Source: Nageia nagi | Taxonomy: Eukaryota; Pinophyta | Assembly: GCA_050084985.1 (NCBI GenBank) | Contig: JBITNC010000001.1 | Location: 51,522,001-51,586,000 of the forward strand | Reading direction: 5' to 3' | DNA: 64,000 bases | In this document: positions 56,076-64,000 of the stretch, piece after piece | Layout of the letters: every line of letters begins with the position of its first letter | Position numbering within the stretch: position 1 is the first letter of the stretch | Position numbers and translations under genes: made by a program | Notes under the pieces: model-generated | What the model was told of the DNA's origin: nothing | What the model saw: the letters and a program-made list of their open reading frames with translations, nothing else | The model's database searches: none

Positions 56076-57269
56076 TTTATATAAAAAATACTTAAAAGTT
56101 ATAAAATTTTGGCTAATCAACCAAGAAAAAAAATAAACCTAAAAACTTAGGCTACCTAGGCTGAGTTGGTGAGCATAAAAATAGCAAATTAAAATATTAA
56201 AAATCCTAAAAAATAGTTATTTTATAATAAATAGCCACTATGCATTTCCCTGATATCCTATTTGTTTTCAAGGACATAGATTTCATATAATTATTTTTAT
56301 TTATTTTTCTTGATGTAATTGTATCAATAAGTGGTTAAGTTAGTCTAACCACAAGTTTTGAATTACTCATAGGGGTAGTTATGGTTATTAGGAAGGTAAA
56401 AAAATCATAGGTAGTTAAAAAACCAAGGTTGGAAGTTAGGTAGAGAAGAAATTGTAATTCCAGTATATAAATGAGAAAGGTTTTATTTGAAAGATAGAAG
56501 AGCTTCTAGTAAATATAGTTGGATACTAATAGAAGTTGTTTTTTATATTGAGATAATTATGTATGAGGATGCTTATCAATAAGAGATTATTTTCTTCTAC
56601 ATTATGTTGTTTGATTCTTGTGAGATCATATGAAGATAAAGATAAGTATTATAAGTCTTTATATGGTGATCTTTCCTTTGCTTCAATATTTATGAATCTT
56701 CATGGGTTTATCAAGTCTTTATGATTAAGCTTTTGAATATGGATGGATTCTTGTGCAAGTTATGCATCATTATATAACATATTGAGAATCAACTTTCATG
56801 TTGTGATGAAGTAAAAATGTTATGCCAATGAAGATGTCATTCAATTTCATTTTATGTTATTTGTTCTTATAAGATAATTTTAGAGATAAAGATTAAGATC
56901 ATAAGTCTTTATGCAATGATTTTATCTTCACAAGTTTATTAAGTATTTACAAGGGCTTATGAGGATAGATTTAGTCTCATGAAAAATATGCAACTTGAGA
57001 TATGTCTTGGTAATGAACACATATATTGTTATGAATTAATCATCTTTATTGTAGATAGGTCGAGGAATAATCATCAAAAGAAATATGAAAACTCATAATT
57101 TAACAAGCTATTTGGTTGAATTCAATCGAGGTATTTCTCTTGCAAGAAGCATTTAGCAAGGTTTAACTCTTATGATAAACAAATTTTTGACATGGGAAAC
57201 ATGATTCAAGTTATCACATAAATATTTGAAGATAAATTTGTATTTTATTTTATTAATTAAGGATCCCCT
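56076..57269. other. AT-rich DNA, possible LTR fragment, no gene
   Basis: From about 56330 to 56700 there is a promoter-like stretch (CAGTATATAAATGAGAAAGG at 56460) after a GGTTAAGTTAGTCTAACCAC palindrome (56332-56351), which could be part of an LTR. No partner repeat, PBS or coding sequence was found. Confidence 0.35.
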
Positions 57270-57781
57270 TAAGGAACAAGCCTCCAAGAATAAATTCCTA
57301 ATTACCCAAGATCACATGAAAGCTCTCTAAAACATCATCTCAATACCATAAGAATAAAATTTCAAAATCCAATCTCACAAAGTTGACACCAATAAAAATT
57401 GGTTCTTCAAACCATGGGATTACATCCACTAATATAATATCTTATTCTCAAAGAGCACTCTCTTACAATAACTTTTTCTCACTTATCCTACAACCTAAAC
57501 AAGAAAATAACTTTGCTCAAAACTTAATTAGTGATCTCAAAGAGAGAGCCTTCTATTTATAGTCCAAAATCTTCTCTTAGATCACCCTTTTAACCATTTT
57601 ACAATGTTATGATATGCATCATCCTTTTACCCAAGTCACAACATGCTTATGAGATGGAGTATAGATAAGTTGCATTATCATATTTATAAATAATTACGTA
57701 TTAGTGAATTTACATTATCATATTCACTATTAAGTGAATTACACTAAGATACCTTATAATAATATATTATACACTCCATTA
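57270..57781 (-). repeat. Copia G 3' LTR
   Basis: Minus-strand LTR starting TAATGGAGTGTATAATATATT (compare TGTTGGAATGTATAATGC in A and B). The TATA box CTATAAATAGAAGG lies near 57555, and the GTGGATGTAATCCC...GAAGAACC block near 57410. The lower end at about 57270 is inferred from colinearity with the A LTR. Its U3 hairpin is degraded. Confidence 0.8.
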
Positions 57782-57798
57782 CTCCCCCTTAATGCAAT
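57782..57798 (-). other. Copia G polypurine tract
   Basis: Minus strand GCATTAAGGGGGAG directly before the LTR, identical in type to copia C and F. Confidence 0.85.
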
Positions 57799-58545
57799 AT
57801 TGGGATAAAGTGGATAAGGAGAGAATAAAGAGGGTTAGAGAGAGTTATCCTCCATAGAAATACAATTAAAGATTAGAACATTTACATATTTGAGAACTAA
57901 ACAAGATCTTAGATTGAGACTCACTACTTTATCATTTGAAAAATTATTTACAATATAATCATTAATTTAACTACTTTTGCTATACAAAGTAGTCATTCAA
58001 CAACAAGTTGACATGATGAACCTTCATGAGCCTTTCCATTTGAATAGGTAACCTGAACTCTCAAGAATAAACCTACAAGATACAAGAAGCTCATAAACAA
58101 GATTAGTTAGATGCATCAAATAAATATTCATATCAATATAAGATAAATTAATCAATTAATACCATTAATAAATTGATTAATGGTGTAAAATAAGTCATCC
58201 TAAATATGTCAAGGCAATACTTATAGTCATCTATTATATAAAATATATGTTGATCAACATCAAATAATAGAGCATAAGAAAATATGAGTTTATCATATAT
58301 GGATAACTAAAAAATATCAAAAAACACATATAGTTTTTCACATATGGATAATTGAAAAAATGATAATGGAAGCTATTATATCTCAAAAAATATACAACTA
58401 GTTTCTCATATGTAACAAACTAACCATGAAGGTGTACATAAAATATCAACACTAGACAATCAAAAAATGCTACTAGGGATGAAGTTGTCATCACAAACAT
58501 GAGTTCAACAAGAATTAAACCTTCAATCCCCATGAGGGTAACTTC
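57799..58545 (-). other. Copia G 3' noncoding block
   Basis: It is colinear in inverse orientation with the blocks of A, B and C. It includes two or three TTATCCATATGTGA units (58290-58420), the TGTTGATGATTGAC-like CAACATATA region and the GAGCTTCTTGTATCTTGTAG segment (58075-58095). Confidence 0.7.
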
Positions 58546-59235
58546 ACCAACCCAATAGATTCTTAAGCTTACTAAACTAATTTTTAGGAAGAGGCATGGT
58601 GAAAAAATTAGTGAAATTTAGAACTGATGGACAATACTAAAATTGTAGGATACCATTTAAAATCTTATCCTTGATAAATTTGCTTGGATTTCAACATGTT
58701 TTATTCTTTGATGGAAAATAGAGTTTTTTTCCAAAGCAATAGATAACTTATTATCTTAATAAATATGATATGTGTGAGCTTTCTTATACTTTAATTTTTT
58801 TAGAATATGCCTTAACCAATTGGCTTATTGTATCACGATTAACATGAATCGATATTCTATCTTTGTTGTGGAGAGAGAAATAGTAGACTACTTCTTGAAA
58901 GTCTAAGAGATAACACCTAAATCAATGCTAAATATATAGTAAAATTTTTATTTTCTATCATCTCTATCTCCCCTATAGTTCGAATCTAAGTACCCTAAGG
59001 GAACAAATAAGGGCAACTTGGAATACTTGAGATGAATATCCTTCATTACTACAACATACCTCAAGATTTTTTTAAACAAAATTGAAGTGCTCAACATATA
59101 ATTTATGCATAAATTATTTCATAATATTTACTGTGAAGGTAATATCTATCCTCAAGATAGTAAAATAAAGAAGACTTCTAATTAGTTTCCTATAAGATAT
59201 AGTATCTATTAGCTAAGAGTTGGAGCTTTTGTTAT
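58546..59235 (-). pseudogene. Copia G RNase H relic, after internal pol deletion
   Basis: The minus strand begins NSQLIDTISYRKLIRSLLYFTILRIDITFTVN, the segment after the RT active site. It continues through RNase H traces to VLNFTNFFTMPLPKN, the counterpart of SLNSIDLFTKPLLE, near 58580. Stops are very frequent. The RT catalytic region is absent. Confidence 0.7.
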
Positions 59236-59760
59236 CTTATGTTTCTCAAATTTTTGCATATTCATCTTGCCTAAGATACACTTCTCATAAACACCAATTA
59301 TGAGTGAAATTGATGGCATGTATTTCATAATTTCTTAATTTTTCATAACTTGAATGCTCTTGTGGCTAAGGTGTCCTAATCAATGGTACTAAATATTCCC
59401 TTACAAAAATATTTGTAGCAAGAAACATCTTTGTTAGCACTTGATCCATAATCTAGAAATCATATTTCATTGATCCTTTCACCAAGGTAGTAAGTCCCTT
59501 CTTAATGCATAAGGAGTGTGATTTGAACTCAAATGAGTACCCTTTCCTTGCAACTTGAATTATAGAAAGAAGATTCATACTAAGATTTGGAACATAGAGA
59601 ATATTTTCAAGAATCTTCATATGTATTAACACACTACCAATCATTAAACTTCAAATATTGAATTATCGCCTATCATCATTACATCCTTTCTATACTTATG
59701 AAAAATTTCAAACTTAGCCTTTTCAAAATACGTATGATTCATGCATCTAGATTCAATAAT
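59236..59760 (-). pseudogene. Copia G protease and GAG-pre-integrase relic
   Basis: The protease shows DWIIESRCMNH (D-S-G to E-S-R) and the open 63-codon stretch MIGSVLIHMKILENILYVPNLSMNLLSIIQVARKGYSFEFKSHSLCIKKGLTTLVKGS at 59644-59453. GAG-pre-integrase (LGHLSHKSIQVMK-like, YEKCILGKMN) follows down to about 59240. At that point the frame jumps to the RNase H connection, so the integrase core is gone. Confidence 0.78.
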
Positions 59761-59764
59761 CCAA

Positions 59765-60960
59765 TCATTCAAGAAAGTGTGAGACTTCAAGTAAATACCA
59801 TGAAAAAAGTAGATTTATTATTTTTCTTATTGCCTTTGAAGTTGTTTGATTTTTCATATCCTTTTCCACCTTATTCATTCTTTTTTTTGAAGTAATATGA
59901 TTCCTTATGACCATAGATACCACATAAATTACAATTACCTTCAAATTTGGCTTTGTATTTGGATTTGCTTGGCTTATCATGGCTATTCTATTGTTTGTTT
60001 CTATATTTTTTAAGTTCTTTTTCAAAGCATGGGAATATTTTTTTTATTATGGAACTTCTTTTTAAATTTATTCTTTGTTGGCCCAAGTGACATAAGATGC
60101 TCCTTAAGAGTGGATATTAACAAAAAAATTTTGAGATTTTTCACCTTGTTCTTTCTTTTCCTTGAAGAAATTTGATTCTTTATGACCATATATGCTACAA
60201 AAATTACAATTACCATCAAATTTAGCTTTGGATTTGGATTTGCTTGACCTTTCATGGCCATTATACTATTTGTTTCCATATTTTTTGAAGTCCTTTTTTA
60301 GAGTGTGGAAAGATTTATTTTGATTATGGAACTTATTTTTAAATTGAGTCTTTGTTGGTCCAAGTGCCACAAGATGTTCCTTAGGAATGGAGATCAACAA
60401 TTTTTTATTGAGAGTTTTATCATGTTTCAGAAGAAGCTTTGAAAATTTTCAAGGAAAACACTTCTTTTTCATCATCAAGTATCATCTCAATAATTATCAT
60501 GAAGTGATTGAATTTAGAAGAGAGACTTTGAAGGATGATGAATATCATAAACTCATTGTTGATTTAGTTGCATCCATACCCCACAAGTTGGGTCTTAAGA
60601 TCAAAATATTATTTAATCATATTGCAATACTTTCCTTTTACTCTTGATTGATTGCAATATTTTTTTAATAATGGTAAACCTCATAGAGAATTTGAAGTTG
60701 AGGTAGATTTTCTTTAGCCTATTCTAAGCTTTATTTATAGATTTTGAAGAACATATAATGAGAAGGACTTCATCTGAAATAACAAAAAAGATCATAGAGG
60801 TTGTTATCTCATTATTTGAGTTGTAAGCCTCAAGTTCCTTATCATATGTTGGAGAAACTTGATTTTCATTTACATTTTACCACATTTCTATGCTTGAAGT
60901 TCTTCTTTCATCCTAGGTTCCCAAATACCATAGTTGGAACCATCTAAGATTTTTTCAAGT
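59765..60960 (-). pseudogene. Copia G gag relic with duplicated zinc knuckle
   Basis: Gag starts near 60960 with a DGSNYGIWEPRMKEEL-like sequence and ends with two zinc knuckles in tandem. Nucleotides from about 59899 and about 60174 repeat at a spacing near 275 bp over roughly 230 bp. The knuckles read CNFCSIYGHKESNF and CNLCGIYGHKESYY. Each keeps C-x2-C and H but has lost the last cysteine. Frameshifts separate the pieces. The plus-strand frame at 60387-60647 is antisense. Confidence 0.78.
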
Positions 60961-60989
60961 GTAAAGAAGTATCTTATTTGCTATAAAAG

Positions 60990-63900
60990 AAGGTAAAAGT
61001 GTTAACCAATATAAGCATATTAAATTTATGAAACAAATTAATCAACCATACATGTTGAATTAATCAATCATACATGTTGAATTTTGACAAAGGATAACCA
61101 ATACAATATACTTAAATGGTTTAACCAATTTCACATATTCAAAAAGTTTACAATCAAATCAAGTGATAAATCCCATACATATAAGATTTTTTCATAACCA
61201 AGTAACATTGATAAGGGTAGAGTGAGGCTTCTTTTCTTGTTTAAAATTAGGCCTTCACTTGGATGCTTGTATAGATCTTAAGTCCTACCAATCCTCAACC
61301 AGTTCCTCTTGGTTAGCAATATACTCTCACAATAAGGAGTATAGCTATTTTTTCAAGGGTGTAATTTATTTTGGATAGAACAAATTATTATCTTGATTAG
61401 GTTTCAATTTGTTCTCTTACATTATCAGAATAATCCATGAATAATAATGTGAACATGTGGTATCACTACATACATGTCTATCTAACTATATAGAGATTAT
61501 TTCTAGAACAACAAAGGACTTAGGGGAAATTAATAAGTATAGACTTTACACCATTTGGATCATTATATTGAAGGCTATAGTATTCCTTGTCCTCCCCTTG
61601 TAGCTTCTCAAAAAGTCATATTATGGAATAAACATGTGGATGTGTTCATTTTAGGGGATGCACTTTAATGTTTGTGATTTTGTAAAAATAAAATCATAGT
61701 GCTTAACATAAATTATATTACTTAAAAAAATGATGCATCATCCAAAATTGAAACTATAAGAGTGTCCAATAGGTTTTATCACAACCTCAAGAGGAACTCT
61801 TTACAAAAAATGCATGGGTTCATTATTTTAAGTAACAACAAAAAATCTCCCCTTTTACTTAAAACAATTGAACCTAGAAAAAAGTACTCCTTAACATTTT
61901 AAAAAGGTAAAAAATCCTTTTTTTGTAAATTTACCTTAGAGAAAAAAATTATATTTTTGTCACTAAGGAAAAAGCAACTCCATACTTAAACAATTTCCTC
62001 CCTACTTTAAAAAAAATATTCCTTTTTTTTTTGGAAAAAAAAAAAAAACATTTTAGAAAAAATTCCCTATAGCAAAAATCATTCCCCTTTTTCAACAAAT
62101 ATGTACTTAGAAAAAAAATCTCCTATTGTAATTTTACCTTAGAAAAAACATTTAATACTAAGAAAGAGAGAAAAATAACTCCCACTTAAAAAATGTCTCC
62201 CATTTCAATTCTTATTTAGTATTAAAAGACTTTAAAAACTTTCACTAAGGATAAAATTCCAAAAATAATTTCCCTTAGAAATTCACACTTTCATAAAAAA
62301 AATTCCCTTAAAAATATTTATCAATAATATCCCCCCACCATTTTTTAAGAAACAAATTCCAAACATTTAAATTTTAGCTTTTTATTTCCTTTTATTTAGA
62401 AATCAACTCCCATTTATCAAAAAAAGTTTTTTTATTGATGTAATAAATAAATCTAATCCAAAAATAAACTTTTTAACTAAATAAGAAATAGTACCCCTCC
62501 ACCCACAAGGCTTGCTTTGCCATTAAGGGGAAGGTACAGATAAAATCTAGGTTAAACAAGGCATGAAGCCATGAACTTGGTACCTTGAAATTATTATAAG
62601 AAATAAGATGATGTTTCTTTAGTCAAATGGTAATGTAGGTCTATAGGACAGAGGGAAAGGCAAAGGAGTTGCATAGGCCAGAGGAGGACTAGAGAGAGTG
62701 CGAAGGTGATATAGTGATCGATCAATACTTCACTTTAGCCACCTTCTTAAATTTTAAATCATATACATTTGGATAATAGTAATGGTATTTAAATATTTTC
62801 AATTGAGCTTTCAAACTAAATTACTTTAATACTTTGATGTTAAAGTAAAGCAAAAAGGATGAAATATATATGGATGAATTTATTTATGAAAGGAATTATA
62901 ATAACCCAAGAAAGACTTAACTCATACCACTTATGGAAAATAATGGACAAAATAACCTAAATATTTATTTGAAAATTAATTTGGATAAATAGGAGAAGGA
63001 ATTATTTTTATTTCATTAAGATGGGATAAGTGAAAATGAAAATTTGATTTTTATTTATTTGGTAATGATACTTACAATTAATTCCATTTTTTTTTAGATT
63101 ATATGTGACAAGTTTTGTACATGAGAACTTGATAAATAAAAATTGATATTATGATGATGATCTTTGATTTTTACTTATGATCAAGGAAGATAGGTAGTCT
63201 TTAATGAGACTTAAATTCTATTGAGATTAATATGGAGTGTTTTTGGATTAAAATTGTATGATATGTTGCATCTAGGAATAGGATGCATTTCATTATGCAA
63301 AAGAGTTATCTTGATCCTCAAATAATTTTAACCTCTTTCTAGTACTTGCAACCTACAAATCTTGCTTCCCTTGGATGTACGTGTAAAAATAGAGATTTAC
63401 ATAATATTTATCAAGTGTTTGAGAATGATTTGAATACCTTTTGCAACATAGTTGCTTCTTATGATAAATTTGTATATGGGTTATTACTAATTGCAAAATT
63501 AGTGAATTCTACATGTTAATTGATTGGAAACTCAAATGCAAACAAGCATATTAAATGTAGTCTTGTAGATCCTTTTGATGTATTTAATATGTTATGAAGG
63601 ATCAAAAATTGCTATAGTATGATGTATTCCATGTCCTAATTAATAATTAGGGTTACAACATGTTTTGTTGTAATTATAAAACCTTGTTATGAAATAAGAA
63701 TAGCATTGTATCATATTTTAAAATGAATTCTTTCTAACTATTTGAAACAAATAATAGAGTTAAAATAAAGGATTCTAAAATAAGAGATGAAGCCAAATAT
63801 ATTATTAAAAATCATTTTAATTTAGTAACATTAGTTTAAATAGAATGTTAATCTCTTAATGTAATAACATGTTATGAACTTGGAAGTAGATACATATTAT

Positions 63901-64000
63901 ACCTTGGCTTAAATAATATCATTATTTGTATAATAAGTTGATATTGAAGAAGAATGTATGTATTATAAAAAAAAAATACAAGATAATGGATAATAGTAAA
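60990..64000 (-). other. Copia G 5' leader, noncoding, runs off the window
   Basis: From 61000 to about 61620 it matches the last 600 bp of the copia B leader in reverse, including the motif CCAATCCTCAACCAGTTCC at about 61290. From 61800 to 62450 it is rich in A and T homopolymers, like the B and C leaders. A GC-richer patch lies at 62490-62720. Beyond 62750 nothing can be assigned, and the 5' LTR and PBS were not seen. Confidence 0.6.

Larger units (their letters stand above)
57270..64000 (-). mobile_element. Copia G, minus strand, 5' LTR outside the window
   Basis: Same group as A/B/C. From right to left it holds a leader (61000 to window end), gag, protease, GAG-pre-integrase, a jump to RNase H, the 3' noncoding block, polypurine tract and 3' LTR. 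The integrase core and nearly all of the reverse transcriptase are deleted. The leader shares the GGAACTGGTTGAGGATTGG motif with copia B. Confidence 0.85.

Noticed and set aside
59698-60647. Plus-strand frames at 59698-59895 and 60387-60647
   Set aside because: Antisense to copia G gag and protease.

Overview
The window is repeat-dominated nuclear DNA of a land plant, most likely a large-genome species (a gymnosperm would fit, but nothing in the sequence proves it). It is AT-rich and packed with old, nested Ty1/copia and Ty3/gypsy LTR retrotransposons. The tRNA-iMet type primer-binding sites (TGGTATCAGAG...) and the TATAAATAGAAGG promoter boxes are typical of plant copia elements. I found no intact host gene, no tRNA or rRNA gene and no CRISPR array. 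Every recognisable coding stretch is a stop- or frameshift-ridden transposon relic.

Layout. 0-1.5 kb: 3' end of a Ty3/gypsy chromovirus-like element on the minus strand (LTR start, polypurine tract, integrase C-terminus). 1.52-6.3 kb: a Tat-like Ty3/gypsy element on the plus strand (5' LTR, TTGGC-type PBS, gag, protease) inserted in it. Its gag is split at 3056-3816 by a 761-bp mini LTR element (TRIM). 6.3-10.4 kb: mostly featureless, with an (AT)n microsatellite, one GC-richer unidentified ORF pair on the minus strand, and a 1-kb segment bounded by 25-bp inverted repeats. 10.4-28.3 kb: an array of a 17-bp repeat (consensus GATGATGTGGTGAATAT) cut in two by a double nest. Copia A (11847-26603) sits in the array, and copia B (14608-23617, two 505-bp LTRs, 5-bp duplication GAATA) sits inside the pol of A.

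28.8-29.9 kb: gypsy reverse transcriptase relic, minus strand. 29.9-42.8 kb: copia D, split by copia C (31464-39637) and joined at about 40.3 kb to a truncated copia E. The leader of C carries a near-perfect 143-bp inverted repeat (32423-32737) followed by a 19-bp minisatellite. 45.2-49.4 kb: copia F, minus strand. 50.85-54.07 kb: element H, minus strand, with LTRs but no coding sequence. 54.19-54.77 kb: a solo LTR. 55.2-55.9 kb: a 21-bp repeat that reads as coiled-coil heptads on the minus strand. 57.3-64 kb: copia G, minus strand, with an internal pol deletion and a duplicated zinc knuckle; its 5' LTR lies beyond the window.

A, B, C, G and H look like one related copia group. B has a 3.5-kb 5' leader; C (2.5 kb) and G also have long leaders. 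A to C and G show an extra noncoding block of about 0.75-1 kb between the end of pol and the 3' LTR, and H keeps part of it. Most of their LTRs have a hairpin near the start of U3. The shared noncoding architecture, the hairpin in C and the split satellite are the most unusual items here.
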